Source: Entomortierella parvispora (Eukaryota > Mortierellomycota > Mortierellomycetes > Mortierellales > Mortierellaceae). Taken from it: DNA of 64,000 bases. Of the stretch, positions 49,498 to 61,392 are shown in pieces. A model generated the notes under the pieces. It did no database searches. It saw only the letters and a program-made list of their open reading frames with translations, and was not told where the DNA came from. The stretch covers positions 310,001 through 374,000 of the forward strand of contig OY752151.1 of the NCBI GenBank assembly GCA_963573315.1, given 5' to 3'. A program made the translations under genes and the position numbers. The stretch's first letter is position 1. Each line of letters opens with the position of its first letter.

Positions 49498-51092
49498 GGT
49501 TGGTTGAATGATGGGGTACGGTATTCACAGTACGAGGGTCCGTGGTTGCTTTAAAATGCGAAATGAAGAAAGTGAAAGGAGGGTATGTGAGGGCAAGGAT
49601 GAGTAAGCAGCGAAATATAAAAGAGAAGAGAGGGAGAGAGAGTATAGAGGTAGAGGGAGAGAGAGAAAGCGAAAGAAAGAAATAAAGAAGAGAAAGCAAG
49701 GAGGGATGAAGATGAACGCTCGAAGGGAGGACAAAGGAAGCGAGAGGGAAAGAGAAGCAAAGAGGAGAGAGAGAAAGAGAGAGAGAGACGTGTGTCTTTT
49801 CTTTGGTCTGAATTATTGTCATTCATTCTTTGCCTGGTCCTCATGCATGCCCTTCATGGCCATTGCCATCGTCATTGCCGTTGCCGTTGCCATTGCCATT
49901 GCCATTGCATCGCATCGCATTCCTTCTGCTTCCTTCCTATCCTGTCCTACCCTGTGTTGTGTGCTCCTCTGTGCTCACTCTTCATTCTCTTTTTCTCTAC
50001 ATATATCTCATTTCTGTCTTTCTGTCTATCCTTCTCTTTCTTTGGTCCCTTCCCCTCTTGTGAATGCCCCTTCCCCTGCTTTTTTTTTTCTCCTTCATCA
50101 TCCGCCTTGCCTTATTACCCCTGTCGAAATTACCGTCCGACAGGCTCCCCTCCTCTTCTTCCTCGCACAGGCTCTTCTCCTGGACTCATCCCCCCTCCCC
50201 TTGTTTATCAATGCCGCGTTTTTTTACTTGTTTATTTATTAACTTGATTTGCCAACAAACAACAAGTGGCCAGAGACCTGAAGAGGAGGAGGTGCTACAC
50301 AGAGAGAGCGATAAAGATAGCGTTGCGGAAATCCTCTTTTTTTTTGCGCCTTTGGATCAAATCCCGGCTACTGAAGAGTCGGTGCACAGGAGATTGTCGC
50401 AAGAGAGAGAACAAGGATGGCTGCGATCATCATGGAGCACCACAACAAACAAGGGACATGACTGAGTACACAACGGTCAGTTGGTGGCGCATATGCTAGT
50501 CTCAAACGCGTGCCAACATGCAAATTCTAAAAGATACACAGCAAGCAGGAGTCAAAGAACTTTCACGGGGTGGATGGATCATTGGCCATGCCCCCTCCTT
50601 CTTCCCTTTTCGCCCTCACTCGCGCATCGCGTGCGTACAGGTTCCTCTACAATAACAATGCCCATGCCCATGCCCCTCCAGTCGCCGGTGCTAAGAATAG
50701 AAGTAAAGAAACAGCGGGCAGCCACTGGGACGCGTCTGTCTTCAACTCTGGCAAATGCAGCAGAGAGTGCGGTTCAAGAGCCGCCTGTGCTCTCAACATT
50801 CAACAGGCAGATGCGCTTGTTCCAGGATAAGGACAAGAACAAGAAGAATGACCTTCCCCTGGGACAGACTCGTGCGAGGGTGCAGCAGGATTGTTCGTTC
50901 TGGGGAACAAAGTATCAAACAGCACGACGACGACGACGACAACAACCACAGAAACAAAGTTGTCGTCCCAAAAGCAAGGCGATTGCAATCGGGGCTGCAG
51001 AGGGCGTGGCGGTTTGTTCTCTTTTGGTATTGAAGACACATCCATCCACATACACACTCAAGGCTGGATGGATGGAATCTCGCTCTTCCATC

Positions 51093-51123
<31 letters not shown>

Positions 51124-51249
51124 GCTCTCTGTCTGTCTCGCGTACCCCCCCTCGCTTCCTTCTCGTCTCATTCCTTTTCTCTCATTCCTTCCTTCACTCA
51201 TCCCTTCATTCATCTCGCTCGGATCTTCTTCTTCTTTTCTCATTCACTC
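49498..51249. other. Long low-complexity intergenic region
   Basis: 1.75 kb. 49600-49790 is purine-rich, 49790-50200 is C/T-rich, 51097-51130 is a (CT)n microsatellite; ORFs there (Phe/Ser/Leu/Pro or Arg/Glu/Lys runs) are composition artefacts. It separates two divergent genes and probably includes both promoters. Confidence 0.5.
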
Positions 51250-53027
51250 ATGTCTCATTACAAAGGCGAGCCCCGCCAGGAACTCGTCAAGCACGCCTAC
51301 AACCACCAGAGTTCAGATTACGACTATGGCAATGACGACGACGATCTCCACTCTGCAAACTCATACCAAATGGAACAACACATGACTCTACAGCAACGTC
51401 GCCAGGAAGAGCGTCGACGGCAGGCAGAAGCAGCCGCCGCTGCTGATGCTGGTGGGCACGGATCTTCTGCGGCGGCTGCTGCTGCCGCTGCTGCTGCCGC
51501 TGCAGGAACGGGCTCGTCAGCTTGGCTGGACAAACAGACAAAGAAAACGAGCCGGTGGAAGACTATTGCCTGGGCGACCTTTGGCGTTTTGCTATTGGTC
51601 CTGGTCGGCGTGCTTGGTTGGTACTTTGGGGTCTACAAGAAGAACCAAACCGACTCTGGCTCAAGGAACGGCGGCAAAGGCGGCAACCGTGGAGGCGGGT
51701 CAACAACAGGCCCAACTGGTAGGTGCTTTTCATTCCCTCCGTCTCCCTCCCTCCTTCCATGACTCCTTCTGTCTTGTACAGTATATGCCGGCCGCACGTC
51801 GCCTGCTGTCTCGATCTGCATGCAAACTGGGGTTCCTAGCTGCCAACTATTTCGAGACGCAAACAAAAAAAACAACAGCAAAGCTGGGCGTTTGGTTTAC
51901 CGAGGCTCAACTGTAGTTAATTTTCTGTGCCCCTCTGCTCTGCTCTGCTCTGCTCTGCCCAGTGCCTGATCTTATTATTACATCCATCCCTCAACCAATA
52001 GTCGTGACGCCCAACGGCACGGTCGTGCCAACCACAGACTTCCCCCTCAGACGCGTCTTTTACGGCATGGCCTATGTGCCCATCGGCGCCGTCATGCCTG
52101 GCTGCTACAACACACAGGATTCTGTTGATCAAGAACTCCAGCTCCTGGTGCAGACCACTCGACGTGTTCGGCTCTATGGCACGGATTGTAGCGTTCTTCA
52201 TCACACCCTGGATGCCATTCAACGCCTCAAGCTGGATCTGAAGGTCGTCGTCGGTCTCTGGATCGATGCCAATGCGGCCACATTCACTCGCCAATCTCAA
52301 GAGTTTTACAACCAAGCTGAAACTTATGGCTGGGCCAACATCATCGGTGTCTCGGTTGGAAATGAGGTCTTGTTTGACAAATACCAACCGCTTGATGTAT
52401 TGCAGGCTCATATTGCCGAAGTCAAGGCCAAGGTGGTGCAAATGGGACATCCAGAGATTCCCGTGTTCACATCTGACTTGGAGTCCCAGAACAGGCCACC
52501 ATTGACGTCCAACGAGGACAGAGCTGGTGTGAACTTGCACCCCTTCTTCTCGGGCGTCCCTGTTGAACGTGCCGCTCCTTGGTTTTGGGAGTATTTGAAG
52601 ACCTCAGTCACTCGAGATGTAGGAAATGGACCTAATGGCACACAGCAGGAGGTGTGGGTCACAGAAGTGGGCTGGCCTACCTTCCCTGCCTACGCCAACA
52701 CTAGTAAGTGGACAAAGCCAATCAAATGTGAACTACCTCAAAAAAAAAAAAAAAAAGTGGGGTGGGTGGATAGATCTTGACCACCTGTTTGTACTACACC
52801 TTTTTTTAGATGCTTCCGTCCCATCCATTCCCAACTTGCAAACCTTTATCGATACGTGGCTCTGTGATGCCAACAAGAAACAGCTGCCTTATTACTATTT
52901 CGAGTTCTTTGATGCTCCCTGGAAGATCTGGCCTGGCTCAGCCGTCGAGGGCTTCTGGGGTCTGCTGACCATCGATCAAAAGCTCAAAGTCAAATTGCCA
53001 GACAGCCCTGATTGCCTTGCCTCATAA
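51250..53027 (+). CDS. GH17 glucan endo-1,3-beta-glucosidase, type II membrane protein
   Basis: Hydrolyses or remodels wall beta-1,3-glucan (Bgl2/Scw/Eng2-like clan). Three exons: 51250-51718, 51963-52703, 52810-53027; phases 1 and 1; 475 aa. A cytoplasmic N-terminal region with Asp/Glu/Arg- and Ala-rich stretches precedes a single hydrophobic helix (about 104-128), then a Gly/Ser/Arg-rich linker. The catalytic (beta/alpha)8 domain starts about 180: FYGMAYVP, VRLYGTDC, VVVGLWIDA, VGNEVLF (acid/base Glu291), LESQNRPPLTSN, VWVTEVGWPT (nucleophile Glu391), YFEFFDAPWK. Membrane topology suggests N-in, catalytic domain outside. No GPI signal. Convergent with the GTPase gene. Confidence 0.92.
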
Positions 53028-53381
53028 GAAAAAGAATCAAACCGCTCATTGCATGCAACACTTATAGATATCCCGCAAAAATAATACATTCATCCCAACC
53101 CTCCCTCTTTACAAACATCTCTGGTGCTATGGCTCACTTTGGTTGAATATAACGTCCTTTCCTTTTTTTTTCCTCTATCTATTTTTTGGATACAATGCAA
53201 AAACACATGGCGTCCAACCAGCAGTCCAGAAACCACATCAGGTAGGAAGAGACAAGATGATCACCAGAAAAGACAAACAACACTCGGGAAAGGAAGAAAT
53301 GAAGGAGGGTATTATCAGCATATATTTTCGTTTTCCCGAGTCTTTCTATCTATCTATCTATTCAAACAGACATCGGCATCG
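53028..53381. other. Short convergent intergenic region
   Basis: 354 bp between the ends of the GH17 gene (plus) and the GTPase gene (minus); a TCTA microsatellite near 53345-53361 is the only structure seen. Confidence 0.45.
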
Positions 53382-56081
53382 TTACTCCTTGCTGTCTGCG
53401 GTAGCGCTGTCGACATTGCTACTGTTACTGCTACTAGGGCGATGTTCCAAAGGCTGAAAGATTTTTTGCTTTTGTCGGATTCCTCCTGCGGTCTTGTCGA
53501 CCAGGTTGGCGGCCAGCTCTGGTAAAAGACAGACATCTCGGATAGCAGCCCCTTGGCCCATTGGCGTCCAGACCCTCAACACAACCGCGCCATCATCTAC
53601 CATCACATCTCGGCTCTTCACGCCACTTCGACCAAAGGAAGAAGAAGAGGATGAAATGGAGGAAGGACGGAACTTGCCCGAGATCATGATCCAGCCAATG
53701 CCTGAAAAGACCAAGTCACAGATTCCGTACTGTCCAGCCAGTTGCAACTGTGCATTCTTTTGCTTCTGACGCGTCAAAGGATCCTCCTCGTCTTCCAGCG
53801 TCGCGTTGTCTTCCATAGAATCCAACAATGAGAAATGTCCCCTGGTCGTCGTCAAAGTCGATGATGTACCCATTTTAGTTGACAATCCTTCAAGTGGATT
53901 GTTGACAATGACAACATCCTTTTCAAAAGCCGGTCGTAGTCCAGGGAACGCAGCTAGACGTTCCGGCGTACCAAAGGGCGGTTGCAGGATCGTGAGTTCG
54001 CCCTCCCGAGCCCGTTCCAAGAACCGATCAGCAGCAATAGTCGATGTCTTGTGCAGTGGCAAGGTCGTAAAGCATGTCAGTTTAGGCGCAGGGTTAGAGC
54101 CACGGGCATGAGGCGCTTTGAGATCCGTTTGATTGTTATCGCCATCGTTGTCTGAAGAGGTCGCTGTTGATGATTTGGAGGGTCTTCCGATTGAAATACA
54201 GTCGATACGTACAAGTCCTCCCAAGAAGAAAGATTTGCCTAATATTTTTGGATAAAAGAAAATCACGCCTCGATGAGAACCATTAAACGGAGATGATACT
54301 ACGGGGGAGATGTCCCATCCATGCAAAACAAAGTCCGTCTCCTTACCTTCCTCCAGCGTAAAACTCGCTGGCTTTAGCATCTTTTTGGGCAAGCTGACCT
54401 TGAGTTCCTCCAAAGTCAACCAGGAGGTTAATGGACCCACACCAGTGATCTTCTTTCCATCTGGGCCAATCATTGTCCCTGTGGTCCGAATACCAGGTGT
54501 GTCCATCAGCCATTTCGTTTGAACCTCTTTAGGGCTCGCGCCCATGAATCGAGAGAGTACATTCAGAGGAACCTTGATCCTCTCCAAAGTCGTCCCTGGC
54601 ACATTGGAGACCGTGGTCTTGTAAAGGTCCAACTTTTCCATGCCTCGACTCTTGTAAATCTCCTCGTACTGATCCATGACTGCTGCTTGGTTCTTGACTC
54701 CTGTGAGTTCGCCCCAAGTATCCTCCTTGATCTCTTCGCTCGAATCAGAAGAGGAAGTCTTTCCCAAAAGCTTTTCCAATTTCTTCTGTCTCTCTGTCTG
54801 CTCGGCTTGGTTTTGATCTCTTTGAACCTGTCCTTGATTTGGCCTCCATCGACCCGATTCCTTCAGAAACGCGTTCATCAACTGCGATTTACCCACATTT
54901 TCGGCTCCCACCATCACCACATTCCCTTTACCAGACCGAGACCAAGAGGTACCAATCGATTTTAACAGTAAACGGATCTCGTCCCCGACCGGGTTCTTGG
55001 CACTGACCAAATGAATCGCGCGTACATTCGAGTCCAATCCATGTCGTTCAAGATACTCTTGCAAGGTCGCGATGACCTTGCGTTTCTTGGTACCAAGAGG
55101 CATCACATCAAACTTGTTGCCAACTAGGATGATGGGTGTTGTTGGATACGTGCTCCCGGCTACTCGAGACGATGGTTTCTTTTTTGCCTTTAAAAGTTCG
55201 TCAATGATGGGCTGGGGTAAGGACAATGGAAAGTCGATCAGATCCACCACCAACACCACAGTCGCACTCTTGGACTGAGCCAAGGTTTCAAGGTGTTTTG
55301 GAACTGGTGCTGGAGGAGAAGGGAAGAGGGTCGAAGGTAACACAGAGCTGTTGGCAAGAGGGGATGCGTGATGGGAGAGAGAGTGGCAGCGGTGACAGAT
55401 CAGGCGAGGGGGGGTCTTTGGTTCGAGTTTTGGTTTCCGATCCAGGAGTTCGACTGGCTCTTCAATGTCCTTTGCTTTTTCTTCCCCTGCGTCAGTGGTT
55501 GCCTTTGGAGATGCATCAATGGCGGGTGAGGTAGAGATAGGAGGTGGAGGCTTGATCCCCATAAGTTCCTGAAGCAATTTTGGATCAAGAGTCTTGAGAT
55601 GCTCTTCGTACTGAGCTTGGTTCATGGACGTGGCACTGGCCTTCTTTTTTGAGTGATTTAAAGAAGAAGCTGAGGCGGAGGAAAGACTTGAGTCGTCTAT
55701 GCGGGTCAGATACCCAGGCTCTTGGGGCCGATCGATCTGGAAGGGGGATCCGCATCCGGGACAAGGTAAACCGACAAGAGCCTTGAGATTGCGAGGATCA
55801 GAAGGTTGTGAGGGAAAGGAAGAAGATGTTGGCGTTGAAGAGAGCGCGTCTTGGCTTTTCCTAAGAAGAGTGCAGGTGGAGAAGCGGGCAACAGAAGACG
55901 AGGAAGGGAACAGCGACCTTGGAGCGGTTGGAGCACGCGTAGGAATGTGAGCAGACCGCGTGGTCCTTGGTGCAGTTGTGGCAAGAGAACGAGCGCAGCA
56001 GTGGCTTGTGGGAGAGCACGCCCGCAGTGCGGCCGCAGCTGTCCCTGAGATGAGCCGTGTCTTGTGCGATGAAGGCAGCAT
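53382..56081 (-). CDS. GEP3: Circularly permuted GTPase, YqeH/NOA1/Gep3-like
   Basis: Mitochondrial ribosome-assembly GTPase family. Single exon; the ATG at 56081 was preferred over the frame extending to 56321 because the extension is A- and Lys-rich and overlaps the promoter of the divergent gene; 899 aa. The N-terminus is basic and Ser/Thr-rich (targeting). A Cys4 zinc knuckle (LPCPGCGSPFQ and CHRCHSLSHH) lies before a permuted GTPase: VVLVVDLIDFPLSLP, NKFDVMP (G4), SAKNP (G5), VGAENVGKSQLMNAF (G1), then NVPGTTLERIKVP and DTPG (G3). A YqeH-type C-terminal RNA-binding region with DVVIVNNPLEG and DVCLLPELAANLV follows. Ser/Pro insertions make it longer than yeast Gep3 (556). Shares a 361-bp promoter with EFL1. 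Confidence 0.88.
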   Translation of the reverse strand: MLPSSHKTRLISGTAAAALRACSPTSHCCARSLATTAPRTTRSAHIPTRAPTAPRSLFPSSSSVARFSTCTLLRKSQDALSSTPTSSSFPSQPSDPRNLKALVGLPCPGCGSPFQIDRPQEPGYLTRIDDSSLSSASASSLNHSKKKASATSMNQAQYEEHLKTLDPKLLQELMGIKPPPPISTSPAIDASPKATTDAGEEKAKDIEEPVELLDRKPKLEPKTPPRLICHRCHSLSHHASPLANSSVLPSTLFPSPPAPVPKHLETLAQSKSATVVLVVDLIDFPLSLPQPIIDELLKAKKKPSSRVAGSTYPTTPIILVGNKFDVMPLGTKKRKVIATLQEYLERHGLDSNVRAIHLVSAKNPVGDEIRLLLKSIGTSWSRSGKGNVVMVGAENVGKSQLMNAFLKESGRWRPNQGQVQRDQNQAEQTERQKKLEKLLGKTSSSDSSEEIKEDTWGELTGVKNQAAVMDQYEEIYKSRGMEKLDLYKTTVSNVPGTTLERIKVPLNVLSRFMGASPKEVQTKWLMDTPGIRTTGTMIGPDGKKITGVGPLTSWLTLEELKVSLPKKMLKPASFTLEEGKETDFVLHGWDISPVVSSPFNGSHRGVIFFYPKILGKSFFLGGLVRIDCISIGRPSKSSTATSSDNDGDNNQTDLKAPHARGSNPAPKLTCFTTLPLHKTSTIAADRFLERAREGELTILQPPFGTPERLAAFPGLRPAFEKDVVIVNNPLEGLSTKMGTSSTLTTTRGHFSLLDSMEDNATLEDEEDPLTRQKQKNAQLQLAGQYGICDLVFSGIGWIMISGKFRPSSISSSSSSFGRSGVKSRDVMVDDGAVVLRVWTPMGQGAAIRDVCLLPELAANLVDKTAGGIRQKQKIFQPLEHRPSSSNSSNVDSATADSKE

Positions 56082-56442
56082 GGCGAGGGTGGGTTGTGGA
56101 GATGGATGGGGGTGGGTGTTTGCATGCATTGCAGCATGCTTCACTTTCCCACACGGCAGCACAGGGGACAAAGGACAGTCACGCCTGTTTACGAACTTTT
56201 TTTTTTTTTTTTTTTTTCTTGCGGCCGCAGCAGAGGGGGAAAGAGAAAAGAGGTGTGCAACGCAACGCAACGCAACAACGCGATAGAAATAGTGAAGAGA
56301 TCTTCTTTCTTCATTCTTCATTCCCTCGCCTTTCTCTCCTTGCTGCTGACAACATCACCAGTACCACTACCATCTGCACTACCATCTGCACTACCACCAT
56401 CACTGCAACTACCACATTTACAACTACTACCACCGTCACCGC
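56082..56442. promoter_or_regulatory. Divergent promoter between two ribosome-assembly GTPase genes
   Basis: 361 bp between the ATGs of the Gep3-like gene (minus) and EFL1 (plus). Contains a 21-nt T tract (56197-56217) and an ACCATC/CTACC-rich stretch before the EFL1 start. Promoter function is inferred from position only. Confidence 0.5.
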
Positions 56443-59400
56443 ATGCCATCCATCCCAGAGACTGAGCTCATTCGCCTGCAGGCGAACCAGGCCCACGTCC
56501 GCAACATCTGCATCCTCGCCCACGTCGACCACGGCAAAACCACCCTCTCAGACTCGCTCCTCGCCTCCAATGGTATCATTTCTTCAAAATTAGCCGGAAA
56601 GGTCCGGTACCTAGACTCGCGCGAGGACGAGCAGGAGCGCGGCATCACCATGGAATCCTCTGCTATCTCGCTCTACTTCAAGATTATGCGACGCGTCTCC
56701 AGCCTTGCCGCCACTTCTTCGGCCCCTGGCTCTCGCCCTGAATCACCCGCACCTGTCCAGTCCTCGACTGTCGAAGATCAGAGCAATACCTCTGCTGAAG
56801 GATCGCCAGCCACCACACCCGGAGGCGCTGCTCGTGAGTCCCCTGGAGAAATTGGGTCGTTGGGATGCTCAAAAAAACCATCAATGTCACAAAAAAACTG
56901 ACGTTTGCTCTCTAATGATCGACAAAATAGCCAGAGCAACAGTCTCGGAGGAATACTTGATCAACCTCATCGATTCGCCTGGACATGTCGACTTTTCAGG
57001 AGAAGTCTCGACGGCATCGCGTCTTTGCGATGGAGCTTTGGTTCTCGTGGACGCAGTCGAAGGCGTTTGCACACAGGTAACGAGAGCCCGCTTCCTTCCT
57101 CTTTCTCCTCCTCCCAATTTACCAGGCAGGCATGCATGGACTGAAACTTATGGGGATTTTATTTTGTTCTTTTGTCTAGACACATACGGTGCTGCGACAG
57201 GCATGGCGTGAATCTGTGCGACCCGTGTTGGTCATCAACAAGATTGATCGTCTCATCACAGAGCTTCAGTTCACATCTTTGGAGGCATATGTACATCTCA
57301 ACAAGATTCTCGAGCAGGTCAACGCCATCATGGGTACCTTTTTCTCTGAGAACGTTCTCGAGGAGGATTACAGGAAAAAGGCCGAGGTACAAAAGACGAA
57401 TGACCGATATAAATATTTTTTATATCTAATCTGGCTTTGATAGTGTGTGCCATCCATACTGACGCAAGATTCTTTCTTCCTCGACGGTCATTATAAACAG
57501 AAAAAGAAGGAGCAGGAAGGCAAGGAATCTGATTCATCAACAACAGGAATGGAGGACACATTCTCAGATTGGCATGTCGAGACCCAGGACGACTCTCATA
57601 TCTATTTCGATCCAGCCAGAGGCAACGTCATCTTTTCGTCCGCTATTGACGGCTGGGCTTTCAGAGTGGATCAGTTTGCGGCGCTTTATGCTCAGAAATT
57701 GGGCATGAAGGAGACTGTGCTTCGAAAGTGTCTCTGGGGTGACTTTTATTTGGACCCGAAGACAAAGCGTGTCATTGGTTATAAGGGTTTGAAGGGCCGA
57801 GCCCTGAAGCCTTTGGCCGTTCATCTTGTGCTGGATAATATCTGGAAGGTCTATGAAGTTGTTGTCGTCCAACCGTAAGGCACCTCTTTTTCTTTTGGCT
57901 TTTGTGTTTAACGAAGGAAGGACTTGCTGGATTATTTCAAACATCAACTGACATTTTTTTTTTTTTTTGTGAAATTAGGGATCGGGAAATGATGGAAAAG
58001 GTGGTCAAGTCATTAAACTTGAAGGTTCTTCAGAGAGATTTGCGAGCAAAGGATACCCGATCGATCCTCACCACCATCTTTGCGCAATGGCTTCCTCTCT
58101 CGACTTGCGTGCTTTTGGCTGTAGTCGACCAGTTACCTTCACCGCCCGCGGCTCAAAAGGTTAGGATGCCAAAGATGCTGCATCCTTTCGAAATCACTCC
58201 TCCAGAACCCACCGAGCCATGGGAGAAGGGCATGACGGACTGCGATGCCAGCAGTGGTGTGGTTGCATATGTGAGCAAGATGGTCTCTGTACCTATGGAG
58301 GTTTTGCCAAAGAACAAGCGCAAGACTTTGTCTGCAGAGGAGATGCGTCAACGTGGAAGGATCCAGCGCGAACACTTGATTGCCAGTGCCAAGGCTGCCG
58401 AGATTGGAGAGGTCGGTGTTCACTTGGATGTCGATGAAGTCATTGCCAACAGGGCCAGGGCTGAAGCAGAGGAAAGGGCCACCGCAGAAGAGTTGGAAGG
58501 CAAGGAGGCTTTGATTGGATTCGCTCGTATCTATTCAGGTACTGTCCGTGTGGGACAAAAGCTCAAGGTCCTCGGACCCAAGTATGACCCTGCTCAACCT
58601 ACTCTTCACTGCAGCGAGGTTACAGTCGACAGTTTGTTTATGATCATGGGACGGGACTTGATTGGACTGGACCAGGTGCCCGCCGGCAATGTCTTTGGTA
58701 TCGGCGGATTGGAGGGACATGTTCTCAAGTACGGAACTCTCTGGAGCGCAGAATGGGAGGGCGGACAAAATTTGGTGGGCAAGGGATTGGAGGCCGCCCC
58801 CATTGTCAGAGTTGCCCTCGAGCCTGAGGATCCCTCACAGATGGCTCAATTGGTCCGAGGACTTCAACTCTTGAACCAGGCTGACCCCGCGGTCCAGATC
58901 TTGACCCAGGAAACCGGAGAGCACGTCATCTTGACTTCAGGAGAGGTTCATTTGGAGCGTTGTATGGCTGACCTGAGGGAGAGGTTTGCTCGTATTGAGA
59001 TCTCGATGAGTGAGCCTATTGTCCCCTTCAGAGAGACTGCCGTCAATGCGCCCGCTCAGATTGTGACTTCGTCTGCCATGGCTGTGAACGAGGCGCTCGC
59101 TCGGGAACAGGGAGAGAAATTGATTGGCAAGTCGGAAGCGCCTGCTCCTCGAGGATCGATCACAGCTACGACACCCAACCGACATGTTCGATTCGTGGTG
59201 AGGACCGTTCCTATTCCAGAGGATTTGAAAAAGTTTTTGGTTGATAACGCAGAGCTGATCCAGTCCTACGTGGAGAGCACAACCAGTGGTGGAAAGGGTC
59301 AACAAAAGGACGCCATGGATCAAAAGGCAGAGGCCAAGATCCAGAGAAAGTTGCTCGACGAGCTCAAGCCCTTGTTTGAGCAAGCTGGAGACGAATGGGC

Positions 59401-60308
59401 AGGCAAGGAAAAGGACATTCTAGCTTTTGGACCTCGTCGTGTCGGACCCAACCTGTTGATCAACAATCTTGGCGTGGAGTTTACTCGACACAGCCGAAAC
59501 AACAGCTCTGAGGAGGGCAACAACTTGATCACGGTGCAGGATCTTGCGGAATCTGTTCAGACTGGATTCCAGATTGCCACCAACACGGGTCCACTTTGTG
59601 GTGAACCCATGCTGGGTATGGCGTTTTTTGTACAAGAGATTGAACTCTTGGAGACTGAGGGAGGTGATCAGGAGCAAGGAGGACGGTCCAAGATGGCGGT
59701 GACGAGTGGACAGGTCATTACGTCGATGCGCGATGCCTGCCGTTTGGGATTCTTGGAGTGGAGTCCTCGTCTCATGTTGGCCATGTATTCGTGTGATATC
59801 CAATGTTCAGGTAAGGAAGGGTCTAAAGATTTTCCTTTGCTCTCTCTCCTTTTCATATATTGGACCATGACAAGCTAACCTGCTTTCTTTATTATTTTTC
59901 TTTTTTTTTTTTTTTTTTGAAACTGTAGCTGATGTGTTGGGCAAGGTGTACGGAGTGATTGCGCGTCGCAAGGGCAAGATCTTGCATGAGGAAATGAAGG
60001 AAGGAACCCCCTTCTTCTCGATTCAAGCGCTTTTGCCCGTGGTCGAATCTTTTGGATTCTCGGACGATATTCGCAAGAGGACGTCAGGTGCGGCTTCACC
60101 TCAATTGATTTTCTCCCATTTCGAGGTGTTGGAGATGGATCCGTTCTGGGTGCCCAACACGGTGGAGGAACTAGAGGATCTGGGCGAAAAGGCCGACAGG
60201 GATAATGTGGCCAAGAAGTACATGGAGGTGGTCAGGAAGCGAAAGGGGCTGTTTGTGGAACAAAAGATTGTTGAGCATGCTGAGAAGCAGCGGACGTTGA
60301 AGAGGTAG
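56443..60308 (+). CDS. EFL1: Elongation factor-like GTPase 1 (Efl1/Ria1)
   Basis: Removes Tif6/eIF6 from pre-60S subunits together with SBDS. Six exons: 56443-56833, 56931-57076, 57180-57386, 57444-57874, 57979-59810, 59929-60308; phases 1, 0, 0, 2, 1; 1128 aa (yeast 1110). [17 protein letters not shown] (G1, residues 26-42), [19 protein letters not shown] (G2 region), [12 protein letters not shown] (G3), INKIDR (G4), then EF-2-like domains with the C-terminal segment [18 protein letters not shown] and [21 protein letters not shown] Ser/Pro-rich insert sits in the N-terminal GTPase (about 87-130), as in other Efl1 proteins, before exon 2. Intron 5 contains a 21-nt T tract. Confidence 0.95.
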
Positions 60309-60381
60309 AGATAGTGTGTTGCTGTTTGGTTTTTTTTTATATTGCTAAGTTACCCTTAAAATGAAAAAGATCGAGAACTTG

Positions 60382-60407
60382 TTTTTTTTTTTTTTTTTTT
60401 TTTTTTT
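60382..60407 (+). repeat. T tract (26 nt)
   Basis: Uninterrupted T run 75 bp after the EFL1 stop codon. Confidence 0.95.
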
Positions 60408-61056
60408 GCGCCAGATATGAGGATTTCCCGAAATGCAATGAAAAACGGATAGACAACGCGTGTTTCGCGTGCCAGAACAAACAACAACCGTACATAGTCT
60501 ACTGTAGTCTACTCGATGTTGGGCGTTCATGATTGAGAACGAGAGCAAGCAACAGGTTTATGAACTCCTCCGCCCCTTGTGCGCACAAGATGGGTCTTGT
60601 GTGTTGATTGTGTTCCTTGCAATTTGCGCCTGTGAACAAAAAAGGAGCGCACAAATTTGAGCCCGCCATGGTTGCGAATGTCGGTTGCGAATGAGCAAAC
60701 GACTGTTGAGGCGAGAACAGAGAGAAGAGGAGGAAAAAGAGAGCCCATAACGCTCTCTCTCTTGCCAGACTACTGCTGTTGTTGTTATTGTCTTCTTTGT
60801 TTTCTGCCTCCCGCTGCGAGAGTGCGAGCGAGGTTTACGCCTGCACCTCCGCTGGACCTATTTGCCCATGTTCATGATGACTGGGTCCTCTTTTCTTTTC
60901 TTGTCCAGCAAGAAAAAGACTCACCTATGTACTGTCTGTCTCTCTGTCTGTCTGTCTCGTCATTCCATTCATTTTGGATGAGCTCATCGAACAGCCTTCT
61001 CCGCCGTTTTGTTACCGAGAATTCAAAATTGTGCTTAGTCGCCACAGAAACAATTT

Positions 61057-61080
61057 AAAAAAAAAAAAAAAAAAAAAAAA
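61057..61080 (+). repeat. A tract (24 nt)
   Basis: Uninterrupted A run upstream of the Kre9-like gene's 3' flank. Confidence 0.95.
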
Positions 61081-61392
61081 GGAGAGAGCAAGGCGACTGA
61101 CTCTTCCTTTCCCTCCCGTAAGCCAAGCCTGCAGAGAGAAGAAAGGAACAAAGGAGGAGAAGGAGGAATGAGATTCGGGAAATCCTGAGAAATAAACAAC
61201 TCGCTCACTCGCTAACCGTTGAACTCCTCCTCTTGGTCTGTTTTTTCCTGTGCACACCAAAGTGCTCAAGTTTTGTTTCCTTGTGACAATCGAGACCTTT
61301 CTTTTTTTTTTTTGTTACTCTTGTTTATTACATATTAGATGGGTGGGTGTGGGGTTGTATTGTATGTGTTGTTTCCTATCATCCTCGTTCTT

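Larger units (their letters stand above)
60309..61392. other. Intergenic with two long homopolymer tracts
   Basis: 1.1 kb between EFL1 and the Kre9-like gene. 60382-60407 is a T tract and 61057-61080 an A tract. ORFs here contain long Lys or Phe runs made by these tracts and are not genes. Confidence 0.5.

Noticed and set aside
49706..50465. Overlapping Ser/Phe/Leu/Pro-rich ORFs
   Set aside because: Pyrimidine-rich promoter sequence; all frames give similar biased proteins.
56082..56321. 80-residue N-terminal extension of the permuted GTPase
   Set aside because: Contains a Lys run from a T tract and covers most of the shared promoter; the ATG at 56081 starts a typical targeting sequence.
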